From contig JAFRXS010000096.1 of the NCBI GenBank assembly GCA_017443405.1, positions 1-40,083 on the forward strand: a stretch of DNA of 40,083 bases, given 5' to 3'. This DNA is from Clostridia bacterium. Its GTDB lineage: Bacteria > Bacillota > Clostridia > Oscillospirales > Acutalibacteraceae. The notes beneath the pieces were generated by a model, which was not told the DNA's origin, ran no database searches, and saw nothing but the letters and a program-made list of their open reading frames with translations. Shown here piece after piece: positions 1 through 10,030 of the stretch. The position numbers and the translations under genes are program-made. How positions within the stretch are numbered: position 1 is the first letter of the stretch; the number at the start of each line of letters is the position of its first letter.

Positions 1-54
1 CTTCTGTGCGACCTTCTCTACAAAGTCGTCGACCCGCGCATCAAATACGATTAA
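1..54 (+). CDS. C-terminal end of an oligopeptide ABC transporter permease (OppB-type), cut by the window edge
   Basis: The first 17 codons, closed by TAA at 52-54, read in frame as a peptide ending DPRIKYD. Opp/Dpp/Nik-type permeases commonly end in a D-P-R-[IVL] tail, and the second permease, two ATPases and the binding protein follow directly, so this is most likely the first permease (OppB). Only the tail is visible, so membrane segments cannot be checked. An AGGAGG-type ribosome site for the next gene lies just after the stop, which indicates one operon. Confidence 0.7.
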   Translation, partial: LLCDLLYKVVDPRIKYD

Positions 55-66
55 GGAGGCAGGGCG

Positions 67-1197
67 ATGAAATACGAGAAAAGAACCAATAAATCGAAGC
101 TCGCGAAGAACAATCCGTTGCTCTCGCACTACGATCCCGATATCGTTCCGAAAAAGAACCCGCTGAGCCTCCAGCTCAACGTCGCCAAGTTCCAGAAGGC
201 GACCGACGAGCAGAAGCGTCAGCAGGACGTCATGAGCAAGAGCACGACGTTCTTCAAGGACGGCATGCGCAAGCTGATGAAGAACCCGCTCGCGGTCATA
301 AGCCTCGTCTTCATACTGATCATAGTGCTGACGATAATCTTCGCGCCGTTCTTCATTCCTTATAAGTACGACGAGATCCTCTCCGTCAACGGCGTGCGCG
401 ACAAGGGCGCGAAGAACCTCGCTCCGTTCACCTACAGCCAGATGGAGCAGAAGTTCATCGATGAAGGCGGGGAGCGTTTCCCGCATATCTTCGGCACGGA
501 CGAACAGTGCCGCGACTACTTCATAAGAGTCATCTACGGCACGAGGGTATCCCTCGCCGTCGGTCTGTTCGCGAGTCTGGTCGTTCTTGTCATAGGACTC
601 ATCTACGGCAGCGTTTCGGGCTACGTCGGCGGCAAGACGGATATGATAATGATGCGCATAGTCGACATCATCTATTCGCTGCCCGACATGCTCATGATAA
701 TCCTCTTGTCGGTCGTCCTGCAGCAGGTCCTGTCGTTCAGGCCCGGCAGCTTCCTCGACAAGCTCGGCTCGAGCATGATCTCGCTTTTCATAGTGTTCGG
801 TCTTTTGTACTGGGTCGGCATGGCGAGGCTCATCCGCGGTCAGATACTCTCCATCAAGGAGAACGACTTCATCCTCGCCGCCAAGGCGACGGGCGCGTCG
901 TCCGGCAGGATAATCCGCCGCCACATCATCCCCAACTGCATCTCGGTCATCTTCATTTCGACCGCGCTCCAGATACCCTCCGCGATCTTCACCGAGAGTT
1001 ATCTGTCCTTCGTCGGTCTGGGCGTGCAGAAGCCGATGCCCTCTCTGGGCTCGCTTGCCAACGCCGCGCGCGAAGGTCTGCAGTCCTATCCGTACAAGCT
1101 CGTGTTCCCGGCGATAATGATCTGCCTTATCGTCCTGTCCCTTAACCTTCTGGGCGACGGGCTGCGCGACGCGTTCGACCCGAAGCTGAAAAAGTGA
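67..1197 (+). CDS. oppC: Oligopeptide ABC transporter permease OppC
   Basis: Second membrane subunit of a peptide importer. The 376-residue protein has a long polar N-terminus (about residues 1-70) with an OppC-type first membrane span at about 75-95, and several further hydrophobic spans from about 155 onward. The cytoplasmic EAA-type loop, which couples to the ATPases, is visible as AKATGASSGRIIRRHIIPN near residue 280. The protein ends GDGLRDAFDPKLKK, the usual OppC finish. The ATG follows AGGAGGCAGGGCG. It is slightly longer than many OppC proteins because of the charged N-terminal extension and a periplasmic loop between spans 1 and 2. The order B-C-D-F-A is that of a standard Opp operon. 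Confidence 0.95.
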   Translation: MKYEKRTNKSKLAKNNPLLSHYDPDIVPKKNPLSLQLNVAKFQKATDEQKRQQDVMSKSTTFFKDGMRKLMKNPLAVISLVFILIIVLTIIFAPFFIPYKYDEILSVNGVRDKGAKNLAPFTYSQMEQKFIDEGGERFPHIFGTDEQCRDYFIRVIYGTRVSLAVGLFASLVVLVIGLIYGSVSGYVGGKTDMIMMRIVDIIYSLPDMLMIILLSVVLQQVLSFRPGSFLDKLGSSMISLFIVFGLLYWVGMARLIRGQILSIKENDFILAAKATGASSGRIIRRHIIPNCISVIFISTALQIPSAIFTESYLSFVGLGVQKPMPSLGSLANAAREGLQSYPYKLVFPAIMICLIVLSLNLLGDGLRDAFDPKLKK

Positions 1198-1205
1198 GGT
1201 GTGAG

Positions 1206-2210
1206 ATGGCTGACGAACAAAGGCTTCTGAGCGTGCAGCATCTCTGCACATCCTTCTTTACCGACAACGGCGAGGTCCACGCGGTCAACGACGTGAGCTT
1301 CGACCTCGACAAGGGCAAGATACTCGGCATAGTCGGCGAGTCCGGCAGCGGCAAGAGCGTCACCGCTTACACCGTCATGCAGATACTCGCGGACACCGCC
1401 AAGGTCAGGTCCGGTCACATATTCTTCAGGGGCGAGGATCTTCTTACCTGGCCGGAGCGCAAGATGCGCGCCTTCCGCGGCAAACGCTGCTCCATCATCT
1501 TCCAGGACCCGATGACGAGCCTCAACCCCGTTTTCACCATCGGCTACCAGCTCTGCGAGGCGATACGCCTTCACACCGACCGCAAGGGCGACGAGGTCAA
1601 GGCGCGCGCGATCGAGATGCTGCGTCTTGTCGGCATCAACGACCCGGACAAGAGGCTCAAACAGTATCCGTTCGAGCATTCCGGCGGCATGCGTCAGCGC
1701 GTCATGATCGCGATGGCGCTCGCCTGCGAGCCCGACATCCTTATAGCCGACGAGCCGACGACGGCGCTCGACGTCACGATCCAGGCGCAGATACTCGAGC
1801 TCATGCAGGACCTGCAGAAGCAGCTCGGCATGGCGATAATCCTCGTCACCCACGACCTCGGCGTCATCGCCGAGATGTGCGACGAGATAATCGTCCTCTA
1901 CGGCGGCAGGGTCTGCGAGCGCGGCACCGCCGACGAGATATTCTATAACCCCTGCCACGAATACACTAAGGGTCTGCTGCGCAGCATCCCGAGCGTTTCG
2001 ACGATGTACGAAAGGCTCGTGCCCATATCCGGCACGCCCATCAACATGCTCAACCTCCCGAAGGGCTGCGCCTTCTGCACCCGCTGCGACGAGGCGATGC
2101 AGATATGCATAGAGTCCGTGCCCGACGAGCTGGTCATCAACGAGAACCATAAGGCAGCTTGCTGGTGCAACGTGCGCGACAGGAAAGCGAAGGAGGCGAG
2201 CGCCGAATGA
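1206..2210 (+). CDS. oppD: Oligopeptide ABC transporter ATP-binding protein OppD
   Basis: First ATPase of the Opp importer. It shows Walker A GESGSGKS, the Q-loop region [12 protein letters not shown], signature HSGGMRQRV, Walker [14 protein letters not shown] and the switch histidine in LVTHDLG. The C-terminus carries the oligopeptide/dipeptide-transporter domain with cysteines in GCAFCTRC and CIES, which in this family can hold an iron-sulfur cluster. I chose ATG 1206, which has GAGG at 1196-1199 with a 6-nt spacer, over the upstream GTG at 1194 that overlaps the oppC stop. The stop overlaps the oppF start in ATGA, so translation is probably coupled. Confidence 0.95.
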   Translation: MADEQRLLSVQHLCTSFFTDNGEVHAVNDVSFDLDKGKILGIVGESGSGKSVTAYTVMQILADTAKVRSGHIFFRGEDLLTWPERKMRAFRGKRCSIIFQDPMTSLNPVFTIGYQLCEAIRLHTDRKGDEVKARAIEMLRLVGINDPDKRLKQYPFEHSGGMRQRVMIAMALACEPDILIADEPTTALDVTIQAQILELMQDLQKQLGMAIILVTHDLGVIAEMCDEIIVLYGGRVCERGTADEIFYNPCHEYTKGLLRSIPSVSTMYERLVPISGTPINMLNLPKGCAFCTRCDEAMQICIESVPDELVINENHKAACWCNVRDRKAKEASAE

Positions 2211-3163
2211 GCGAGGAACTTCTGAGAGTAGAGCATCTCAAACAGTATTTCCCGATCCGCTCGGGCTTCAAGACTCTGCAGCTCAAGGCTGTCGACGACG
2301 TTTCCTTTACGATAAACGCGGGCGAGACGCTCGGCCTCGTCGGCGAGTCCGGCTGCGGCAAGACCACGGTCGGCAGGTCGGTCCTGCGGCTTTACAAGCC
2401 AACGGGCGGCAAGGTCATATTCGACGGCACCGAGGTCACCGACCGCAACATCAAGGGCATGCGCCGCAGGATGCAGATGGTCTTCCAGGACCCGTATTCC
2501 TCCCTCGACCCCAGAATGAAGGTCGAGAACATCATCGGCGAGCCGCTCGACGTCCACGGGCTGTACAGCTCGAAAGAGGAGCGCCGCGAAAAGGTCCTGA
2601 AGCTCATGGAGCTCGTCGGGCTCAACGCGGAGCACGCGACCCGCTACGTCCACGAGTTTTCCGGCGGTCAGCGTCAGCGCATCGGCATAGCCCGCGCTCT
2701 GGCGGTCGACCCGTCGTTCATCGTCTGCGACGAGGCTGTTTCCGCGCTCGACGTGTCGATACAGGCTCAGGTCATCAATATGTTCGAGGACCTGCAGAAG
2801 CAGCTCGGCGTCGCCTATCTTTTCATCGCCCACGACCTGCTCGTCGTTCAGCACATCTCCAAGAGGATCGCGGTCATGTACCTCGGCCACATCGTGGAGG
2901 TCGCCGATTCCTACGAGCTCATGTCGTCCCCGATACACCCCTACACCGAATCGCTTCTTTCCGCCGTTCCCATCCCCGACCCGAAGACGGCGCGCAACAT
3001 GAAGCGCATCGTGCTCGAGGGCGACGTCCCCAGCCCGCTGAAAATGCCGAGCGGCTGCCCGTTCAGAACGAGGTGCCGCTACTGCACGGAGCGCTGCGCC
3101 GCCGAAACGCCGGAGCTCACCGACCGCGGCAACGGCCACTTCTGCGCCTGCTGGGAAAAATAA
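2207..3163 (+). CDS. oppF: Oligopeptide ABC transporter ATP-binding protein OppF
   Basis: Second ATPase, partner of OppD. Motifs are Walker [24 protein letters not shown] after the Q-loop, signature [15 protein letters not shown], Walker [13 protein letters not shown] and switch histidine IAHDL. The C-terminal oligo_HPY region contains [11 protein letters not shown] and a final CACWEK, a cysteine pattern typical of OppF. ATG 2207 overlaps the oppD TGA by 4 nt and has AGGAGG at 2191-2196; an open stretch upstream to 2159 lies inside oppD and is not needed. Its stop is 95 nt before the binding-protein gene. Confidence 0.95.
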   Translation: MSEELLRVEHLKQYFPIRSGFKTLQLKAVDDVSFTINAGETLGLVGESGCGKTTVGRSVLRLYKPTGGKVIFDGTEVTDRNIKGMRRRMQMVFQDPYSSLDPRMKVENIIGEPLDVHGLYSSKEERREKVLKLMELVGLNAEHATRYVHEFSGGQRQRIGIARALAVDPSFIVCDEAVSALDVSIQAQVINMFEDLQKQLGVAYLFIAHDLLVVQHISKRIAVMYLGHIVEVADSYELMSSPIHPYTESLLSAVPIPDPKTARNMKRIVLEGDVPSPLKMPSGCPFRTRCRYCTERCAAETPELTDRGNGHFCACWEK

Positions 3164-3258
3164 GGAGATATTTCTCCCCCTATTCTCGATAATTTGACAT
3201 GAGGAGGCGTAGAGCCGCCGACTTGTCGGATTAAATACACATTATTGGAGGAACAATA

Positions 3259-5031
3259 ATGAAGAAAATTCTTGCTATCGTTCTTGCCGCTGCCCTGATC
3301 TTTACTCTGGCTTCCTGCGGCAAGGGCGGTACCGAAGAGCCGGCCACCACAGCGGCTCCCGTCACCGACGCTCCCATCTCTGCCGACGCTACGGCGGAAG
3401 AGCTTGTCGGCGCCGATTACGTCGACCCCGTCAAGGGCTGGGACAAGTACAACGAGCTCATCTCGCAGATCAAGTCCAGCACCGATTACGCGGAGCGCGT
3501 ACAGCTGATGCATGACGCCGAGGACATCCTTATGTCCAACTTCTGCGTCATCCCCATCTACTACTACAACGACATCTATCTGCAGAAGGATTACGTCGAC
3601 GGCATCTACTCCAGCCTGTTCGGCACCAAGTTCTTCATGTACACCACGATGTCCAACGGCGCGACCACGCTCAAGCTGAACCTCGCTTCCGAGCCCGATC
3701 ATCTTGATCCCGCGCTCAACAGCTCCGTCGACGGCGCCTGCCTCGCGGCCAACTCTTTCTCCGGCCTGTATACCTACAACGCCGAAGGCAAGACCGAGCC
3801 CGCCTGCGCGACCGGCTACGAAGTCAGCGAAGACGGCCTGACCTATACGGTCAAGCTCCGCGAAGGCCTTAAGTGGTCCGACGGTTCCGACCTCACCGCA
3901 GAGGATTTCGCGTACTCCTGGAAGCGCGCTGTCGCTCCCGAGACCGCTGCCGACTACGCTTACATGTTCGCCGGTTTCGAGGGCTATGACGAAGAGACCA
4001 ACGACATCAACGTCGAGGCCGTCGACGCCACCACCCTCAAGTTCGTCCTCACCGCTCCCTGCGCTTACATGGAAGACCTCATGGCTTTCCCGACCTTCTT
4101 CCCCGTAAAGAAGGAAGCTGTTGAGGCCGGCGGCGACGAGCCCGGCGCATGGGCCAACGAGGCCGGTTTCGTTTCCAACGGCGCTTACGTCTGCACCGGC
4201 TGGAACCACGAGACCTCTATGACCTACGAGAAGAATCCCAACTGGTACGACGCGGACAAGGTCACCGTCGAGAAGCTTGAGTTCATGCTTTCCGCCGATG
4301 ATACCGCCATCTACGCCGCTTACAACGCCGGCAACATCGACTTTGCCGACACGGTTCCCACCGACGAGGTCAAGAACCTTCTCGACAACCCCGAGTTCAA
4401 GATCATCGACAACCTCGGCACTTACTATGCCGCCTTCAACTGCAAGAGCGATCTCTTTGCGGGCAAGACCCCCGCTGAGGCCGCCTGCATGAGAAAGGCT
4501 CTCTGCATCCTCATCGACCGTGACTACATCACGGAGAACATCGGCCAGACCGGCCAGGTCGCCGCTAACTCCTACATCCCGCTCGGCATGGCCGACGGCA
4601 ACGGCGGCGTGTTCAAGAGCGACAAGACCGTCGGTTACTTCGACGCCGAAGGCACCAACAAGGATCATGCCGCCACTCTTGAGACTGCCCGCACCCTTCT
4701 TAAGGCCGCCGGCTACAAGTTCGGCGACGACGGCAAGCTTTCCGCCGAGACCCCGATCTCCCTTAAGTACCTCACCAACGAGAGCACCGGTCACGTTGCC
4801 ATAGCCGAGGCTATGCAGCAGGACTTCGCCGAGATCGGCGTTGAGATGAACATCCAGACCATGGATTGGAACGTGTTCCTTGATGAGCGCAAGCAGGGCA
4901 ACTTCGACTTCGCTCGCGAGGGCTGGCTCGCCGACTTCAACGATCCCATCAACATGCTTGAGATGTGGATCACGAACTCCGGCAACAACGATTGCCAGTT
5001 CGGCAGAGTCGACACCGAGGCCGCTGAATAA
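3259..5031 (+). CDS. oppA: Oligopeptide-binding lipoprotein (SBP family 5, OppA-like), apparently circularly permuted
   Basis: The extracytoplasmic binding lipoprotein of the transporter. Residues 1-19 are a signal peptide with lipobox LASC (C20), followed by a Thr/Pro/Ala linker. Residues about 61-130 (GWDKYNELIS, YAERVQLMHDAEDILM, VIPIYYYND, GIYSSLFGTKFFMY) match what is normally the C-terminal end of OppA. The canonical N-terminus starts only at about residue 136 (LKLNLASEPDHLDPAL), followed by the usual core (LREGLKWSDG, TAEDFAYSWKR, SNGAYV). The protein stops after GWLADFNDPINMLEMW and SGNNDCQFGR, exactly where normal family members continue with the segment found at the front. The total, 590 aa, is near normal. 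The start has GGAGG at 3248-3252. The 95-nt gap before it shows no convincing promoter, so it is probably co-transcribed with oppBCDF. A terminator follows at 5079. Confidence 0.92.
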   Translation: MKKILAIVLAAALIFTLASCGKGGTEEPATTAAPVTDAPISADATAEELVGADYVDPVKGWDKYNELISQIKSSTDYAERVQLMHDAEDILMSNFCVIPIYYYNDIYLQKDYVDGIYSSLFGTKFFMYTTMSNGATTLKLNLASEPDHLDPALNSSVDGACLAANSFSGLYTYNAEGKTEPACATGYEVSEDGLTYTVKLREGLKWSDGSDLTAEDFAYSWKRAVAPETAADYAYMFAGFEGYDEETNDINVEAVDATTLKFVLTAPCAYMEDLMAFPTFFPVKKEAVEAGGDEPGAWANEAGFVSNGAYVCTGWNHETSMTYEKNPNWYDADKVTVEKLEFMLSADDTAIYAAYNAGNIDFADTVPTDEVKNLLDNPEFKIIDNLGTYYAAFNCKSDLFAGKTPAEAACMRKALCILIDRDYITENIGQTGQVAANSYIPLGMADGNGGVFKSDKTVGYFDAEGTNKDHAATLETARTLLKAAGYKFGDDGKLSAETPISLKYLTNESTGHVAIAEAMQQDFAEIGVEMNIQTMDWNVFLDERKQGNFDFAREGWLADFNDPINMLEMWITNSGNNDCQFGRVDTEAAE

Positions 5032-5078
5032 TCCCGTTTAACGACGGTATTATCGCGTCCGACGAAAACTCATAAAGG

Positions 5079-5109
5079 TACCGCGCCCGAAAAGGGCGCG
5101 GTATTTTTT
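5079..5109 (+). terminator. Rho-independent terminator of the opp operon
   Basis: TACCGCGCCC (5079-5088), a GAAAA loop and GGGCGCGGTA (5094-5103) form a 10-bp stem followed by TTTTTT, 48 nt after the oppA stop. Confidence 0.9.
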
Positions 5110-5146
5110 GCGACTGCGCGGCGCGCTGCGCCGCTGCCGTCGCAGC

Positions 5147-5250
5147 GATATTTGCCCTGACGGGCAAGTGATATTGCCTGCGGCAGTGATATGCGCTTTG
5201 CACGTGATATGTGCCTTCGGCACGTTGAGGGCGGGCTGTGCCCGCACCTG
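5147..5250 (+). repeat. Array of small variable hairpins separated by GTGATAT
   Basis: Short inverted repeats follow each other, each with different arms but the same spacer: TTGCCC/GGGCAA, TGCC/GGCA, an imperfect GCGCTTTGCAC unit, and GTGCC/GGCAC, joined by GTGATAT; a GCGGG/CCCGC unit closes the array. Stems vary with compensating changes while the spacer stays constant. The array sits between two convergent operons. Confidence 0.75.
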
Positions 5251-5259
5251 TAATAAAAT

Positions 5260-5287
5260 ACTCGCCGTTCCGTGAAGAACGGCGAGT
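5260..5287 (-). terminator. Terminator of the T-box operon
   Basis: On the minus strand, ACTCGCCGTTC pairs with GAACGGCGAGT (an 11-bp stem with a 6-nt loop) and is followed by ATTTTATT. It lies just after the acyl-CoA ligase stop and closes the minus-strand operon. Confidence 0.8.
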
Positions 5288-5310
5288 ATGTCATTTCGAG
5301 CAGCGATATA

Positions 5311-7023
5311 TCATTCAGAGCGCTGCTCCCTGTATTTCTCGATATCCCTCTGCCTGATCTCGGCGCGGCGGATCTTGCCGCTGATGGTCTTCGGCAGGGA
5401 GTCGACGAACTCGATGACCCTGGGGTATTTGTATGGCGCGGTGTTGAGCTTGACGAAGGTCTGCAGCTCCTTGATAAGAGCCTCGGACGGCTCGTAGCCC
5501 TTGCTGAGGACTATCGTCGCCTTGACCTTGAAGCCGCGAACGTCGTCGGGTACGCCCGTGACCGCGCATTCAAGCACCGCGGGGTGCTCGAGCAGGGTCG
5601 ACTCGACCTCGAACGGACCTATCCTGTAGCCGGAGGACTTGATTATGTCGTCGTTGCGCCCGACGTAGCAGAATCTGCCGTCCTCGTCGCGGTAGGCGGT
5701 GTCGCCGGTGTGGTACCAGCCGCCGCGGTAGGCGTATTTCGTGTCCTTCTTGTTCCAGTTGTAGCTGACCATAAGCCCGCAGGGGCGCAGCGTGGGCTTC
5801 GCCCTGATGCAGATCTCGCCGACGGAGCCGCGAGTCACGTCGTTGCCGTCCTCGTCGAGGATGCGCACGTCGTAGCCGGGGGAGGGAAGTCCCATCGCGC
5901 CCGGGGTGGGCTCGGTCCACGGGTAAAGGGTCGAGATGCTGCAGGTCGTTTCCGTCTGACCGAAGCCCTCGTAGATCTTGAGGCCCGTAGCGTCGTACCA
6001 GCGGTTGAATATCTCGGGGCTGAGCGCCTCGCCCGCCGTGCAGCAGTGCGTGATCGAGCTGAGATCGTAGTCGCCCACATGGCACAGCAGCATCATGCGG
6101 TACATGGTCGGCGGAGCGCAGAACGTAGTGATCCTGTACTTTTCGAGCTTCGAGAGTATGTCGCCGCCCTCGAATCTTTCGAAGTCGTAGACGAAGACCG
6201 CCGACTCGCCGAACCACTGACCGTAGAACTTGCCCCACAGGGATTTGAGCCAGCCGGTGTCGGAGATCGTGAAGTGCAGACCGCCGTCGACCACTCTGTG
6301 CCAGAAAACGCCGGTGATGATGTGCCCGAGCGGATAACGGAAATCGTGCGTTATCATCTTGGGATAACCCGACGTGCCGGACGAGAACGCCAGAAGCATG
6401 ACGTCGGTCGCTACGGTGTGCTGGTCGTCGTCCTCGTCGGGACGCTCGAACTCGGCGCTCTGCTTCTCAAATTCATCCTCGAAATCTATCCAGCCCCTTC
6501 CGGCGCGCTTATGCCCCAGGACGAATTTATACTTTACCGTTTCGTACTCGCCGTCGCCCTCGTCGAAATATTCCGTGCAGCTGCCGTGGTCGGTGATGAC
6601 TACGGCGTTTATCTTGCCGACGTTGCAGCGGTAGACGTAGTCGCTCTTTTTGAGCATGTCCGTCGCCTGGCAGGCGATCGCGCCGATCTTGGCGAGGCCG
6701 AGCATGCAGAACCAGAAATAATAGCTGCGGCGCAGGACGAGCATGACTCTGTCGCCCTTTTTGAGCCCGTAGGAACGGAAAAGGTTCGCCGCCTTGTTGG
6801 ACTCGGTCATCATGTCGCGGAAGGTGAAGCGTTTCTCGGTCCCGTCCGCGCCGACCCAGAGCATAGCGAGCTTGTCGGGCTTGGTGGTGCCGAGCTCGTC
6901 GACTATATCGTAGGCGAAGTTGAAATCGTCCTCGTAGGTGATGTGGTAATTCTCGGTGACGTCGCGGAAGGACGAGAAGCTGTCCCTGCTCCTGCCGAGG
7001 TATTTTTCGTAGATTGCTGACAT
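5311..7023 (-). CDS. AMP-forming acyl-CoA synthetase (short/branched-chain or medium-chain acid:CoA ligase)
   Basis: Activates a carboxylic acid to its CoA ester through an acyl-adenylate. The 570-residue protein has the adenylate-forming core motif LAFSSGTSGYPKMITH (about residues 215-230), the YEGFGQTETT motif, YHTGDTAYRDEDGR with GRNDDIIKSSGYRIGP at the hinge, and KTISGKIRRAEI near the end, whose lysine is the usual catalytic residue. It resembles acetyl-CoA synthetase and medium-chain ligases (MACS type) more than long-chain ligases. The ATG at 7023 has GGGAGA 6-7 nt upstream. It is the last gene of the operon with the 2-oxoacid oxidoreductase, so the likely substrates are isobutyrate, isovalerate, 2-methylbutyrate or an aryl acid. 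Which one cannot be told from sequence. Confidence 0.9.
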   Translation of the reverse strand: MSAIYEKYLGRSRDSFSSFRDVTENYHITYEDDFNFAYDIVDELGTTKPDKLAMLWVGADGTEKRFTFRDMMTESNKAANLFRSYGLKKGDRVMLVLRRSYYFWFCMLGLAKIGAIACQATDMLKKSDYVYRCNVGKINAVVITDHGSCTEYFDEGDGEYETVKYKFVLGHKRAGRGWIDFEDEFEKQSAEFERPDEDDDQHTVATDVMLLAFSSGTSGYPKMITHDFRYPLGHIITGVFWHRVVDGGLHFTISDTGWLKSLWGKFYGQWFGESAVFVYDFERFEGGDILSKLEKYRITTFCAPPTMYRMMLLCHVGDYDLSSITHCCTAGEALSPEIFNRWYDATGLKIYEGFGQTETTCSISTLYPWTEPTPGAMGLPSPGYDVRILDEDGNDVTRGSVGEICIRAKPTLRPCGLMVSYNWNKKDTKYAYRGGWYHTGDTAYRDEDGRFCYVGRNDDIIKSSGYRIGPFEVESTLLEHPAVLECAVTGVPDDVRGFKVKATIVLSKGYEPSEALIKELQTFVKLNTAPYKYPRVIEFVDSLPKTISGKIRRAEIRQRDIEKYREQRSE

Positions 7024-7041
7024 ATGGCGTCTCCCTGATGT

Positions 7042-7590
7042 TTACTTGAGGACGACGGCGATAAATTTCGCCGTGTCATCCAGAGCCTTTTCGGCGTGCG
7101 GGATCGAAGCGTCGAAATAGACGCTGTCGCCCTTGTTGAGTATATAGGATACGTCCCCTATGTAGAAAGCGATCTTGCCCGAAAGGATGTAGTTGAACTC
7201 CTGACCGTCATGCTCGTGCATCTCCGCCGCGTCGTCGGACGGCTCGACCGTCACGAGGAACGGCTCCGCCTTCTTGTTGCGGAAGGTGTACGCCAGATGC
7301 TTGTAGTCGTAGGCGTCCTCGCGCTTGATGGAGTAGCCCTTGCCCTTGCGGACGACGGAGCAGGTCGAGAGCCTCGGAGTCTCGCCGCTGATGAGGTCCT
7401 GTACGTCCACGCCGAGTATCGAGGCGCAGTTGAACAGCATCGAGAACGAAAAGTCGTTCTCGCCCATCTCATAGGCGGTGTACTGTTCGGGAGTTATGTC
7501 GAGACGCTCCGCCATTTCTTCGACGGATATCCCGGCTATGTCGCGCATCGTCGCGAGACGCTCGCCGATGTCCCTGAGTTGTTCTGTCAT
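7042..7590 (-). CDS. XRE-family regulator with C-terminal cupin domain
   Basis: A 182-residue protein. Residues about 8-65 form a helix-turn-helix (LATMRDIAGISVEEMAERL, then a recognition helix region and a stretch ending GVDVQDLI). Residues about 105-180 form a cupin_2 barrel with HEHDGQEFNYILSG and GDSVYFDASIPHAEK, giving the usual metal-binding histidines and glutamate. Proteins of this build act as small-molecule-sensing repressors or activators and often sit beside ligase and 2-oxoacid oxidoreductase genes in clostridia. The start has GGAGG 6-7 nt upstream. It lies in the middle of the operon, 18 nt before the ligase gene, so it may sense a product of the pathway. That role is inferred. 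Confidence 0.88.
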   Translation of the reverse strand: MTEQLRDIGERLATMRDIAGISVEEMAERLDITPEQYTAYEMGENDFSFSMLFNCASILGVDVQDLISGETPRLSTCSVVRKGKGYSIKREDAYDYKHLAYTFRNKKAEPFLVTVEPSDDAAEMHEHDGQEFNYILSGKIAFYIGDVSYILNKGDSVYFDASIPHAEKALDDTAKFIAVVLK

Positions 7591-7654
7591 GTGTTACCTC
7601 CGGCAGGGCCGGTCGGACGGACGTTCATCCGTCCCCCCGGCATGATCTGGTGTT

Positions 7655-8194
7655 TCAGTCTTCGTAATCGTAGCCTATCTTTATCGCTCTGAGGTCGTTC
7701 GCCAGAAGCTGCGGCTTGTTGGCTTTCACGACCTTGCGGAAAGCGGCCTCGGTGTTCTCGAGCGAAACGACGCCCGTGCGGCGTATCATCGCGCCCATGA
7801 GGATGATGTCGGCTCCGCCCCTGAGGTTTTCGTCCTCGGAGCAGATAGCCGTCGCGGGAAGGTAATAGGCTTTGACGTCGGTCCTTTTTACCTTGCGCTC
7901 GATGAGCGAGGAATCGACGAAGATGTAGCCGCCGGGCTTGACGGCGTCCTCATACTTGTCGAGCGAGGGGAGGTTCATCGCGATGAGGATGTCGGGATTC
8001 GCGATTATCGGCGAGCCTATCGGCTTGTCGCTGATCGTGACGGAGCAGTTGGCGGTGCCGCCGCGCATCTCGGGGCCGTAGGACGGGAGCCACGCGACCT
8101 CTTTATTCTCGATGAGCGCCTCGTGGGAGAGGAATTTGCCGGCGAAAAGGATGCCCTGACCGCCGAAGCCCGCAATAAGGATCTGTGTAGTCAT
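7655..8194 (-). CDS. korC: 2-oxoacid:ferredoxin oxidoreductase, gamma subunit
   Basis: Gamma subunit of a four-subunit 2-oxoacid:ferredoxin oxidoreductase (KorC/VorC type), 179 aa, the usual length. The N-terminus has the family signature [14 protein letters not shown], followed by [18 protein letters not shown]. In these enzymes the subunit helps bind CoA and links to the alpha chain. The gene starts 3 nt after the beta-subunit stop. I use the kor symbol for the family; the true substrate may be branched-chain 2-oxoacids (VOR) rather than 2-oxoglutarate. Confidence 0.93.
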   Translation of the reverse strand: MTTQILIAGFGGQGILFAGKFLSHEALIENKEVAWLPSYGPEMRGGTANCSVTISDKPIGSPIIANPDILIAMNLPSLDKYEDAVKPGGYIFVDSSLIERKVKRTDVKAYYLPATAICSEDENLRGGADIILMGAMIRRTGVVSLENTEAAFRKVVKANKPQLLANDLRAIKIGYDYED

Positions 8195-8197
8195 CTT

Positions 8198-8946
<749 letters not shown>

Positions 8947-8947
<1 letters not shown>

Positions 8948-10014
8948 TATTCTGCGCCTCCTGTCTTTCTTGCTTCTTCGATCGTATCGAGGATGTTGCG
9001 CTCGGTCGGTATCATTCCGCCGACGCGGCTGCACAGCAGAACGGGTCTGCGGCACCTTTCGGCAAGCTCGATATCCTCTATCATCTGACCCATTGACATC
9101 TCGACGGAAACGAAGGCCTTGCAGCTGTCCGCCGCGGCGGCGATGGCGTCCTTCGGGAATGGCCAGAGCGTGACCGGCCTTATCATGCCGACCTTCACGC
9201 CGTTGGCGCGCGCGGTGTCGACCGCGTTCTTCGCGACCCTGGATGCGATGCCGAACGCCACGACGCAGAGGTCGGCGTCGTCCATGCGGTAGGACTCGTA
9301 CATCGCCTCGTTCTTTTCTATCTCCGCGTAGCGGGCGAAACGGGCGATATTCTGATCTTCAAGCTCCTCGGGCTGCAGGCACAGCGAGTTCACGATGTTG
9401 TGCTCGCGTTTCATTTCCGTGCCGGTCGTCGCCCAGGGCTTTTCGTAATCTGTGACTTCGCCGAGGTCGAGCGACACCGGCTCCATCATCTGGCCGACGG
9501 TGCCGTCGGCGAGTATCATCGAGGTCATGCGGTACTTGTCGGCGAGGTCGAAGCCCTTGAACGTAAGGGAGACCATCTCCTGCACCGACGACGGGGCGAG
9601 GACTATCATCCTGAAATCGCCGTGACCGGCGCCGCGCGTGGCGTGGAAATAGTCCGACTGCGAGGGCTGTATGCCGCCCAGACCCGGGCCGCCGCGCTGG
9701 CAGTTGACGACGAGCGCGGGCAGGTCGCAGCCGGCGAGGTAGGAGAGGCCTTCGCTCTTGAGCGAGATGCCGGGGGAGGAGCTGGAGGTCATGACCCTCT
9801 TGCCTGTGGAGGCGACGCCGATGACCATATTGATCGCGGCTATCTCGCTCTCCGCCTGAAGGAAGGTGCCTCCTATCTTCGGCATTCTTTTTGACATATA
9901 AGCGGCTATCTCGGTCTGAGGTGTGATCGGATAACCGAAGTAGAAGCGGCATCCCGCCATTATGGCGGCCTCGGCGAGAGCCTCGTTGCCCTTCATTAGA
10001 ACCTTTTCAGCCAA
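8947..10014 (-). CDS. korA: 2-oxoacid:ferredoxin oxidoreductase, alpha subunit
   Basis: Alpha subunit, 355 aa from the chosen start. It has the pyrimidine-binding domain start GNEALAEAAIMAGCRFYFGYPITPQTE, interrupted here as GNEALAEAAIMAG and YFGYPITPQTE, then TSSSSPGISLKSEGLSYLAG, GGPGLGGIQPSQSDYF, and a C-terminal transketolase-like domain. I prefer the TTG at 10014 because it lies behind GGAAGG and clears the ferredoxin gene. The ATG at 10044 would overlap the ferredoxin by 14 nt, and ATG 9996 has a weaker ribosome site. With the beta, gamma and ferredoxin subunits it completes the enzyme. Confidence 0.92.
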
Positions 10015-10030
10015 AACTATCCTTCCTTTC

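Noticed and set aside
3194-3222. TTGACA at 3194 as an oppA promoter
   Set aside because: No usable -10 sequence lies at the right distance, so a separate promoter is not supported.
3259-5031. oppA as a simple truncation or frameshift product
   Set aside because: The frame is open, length is near normal, and the missing C-terminal segment is found intact at the N-terminus, so permutation explains it better.
5272-7020. Long opposite-strand open frame across the acyl-CoA ligase
   Set aside because: It is a shadow: the minus-strand frame has the conserved ligase motifs. Similar shadows over the beta-helix, topA, rarA, oppA and larB genes were dropped for the same reason.
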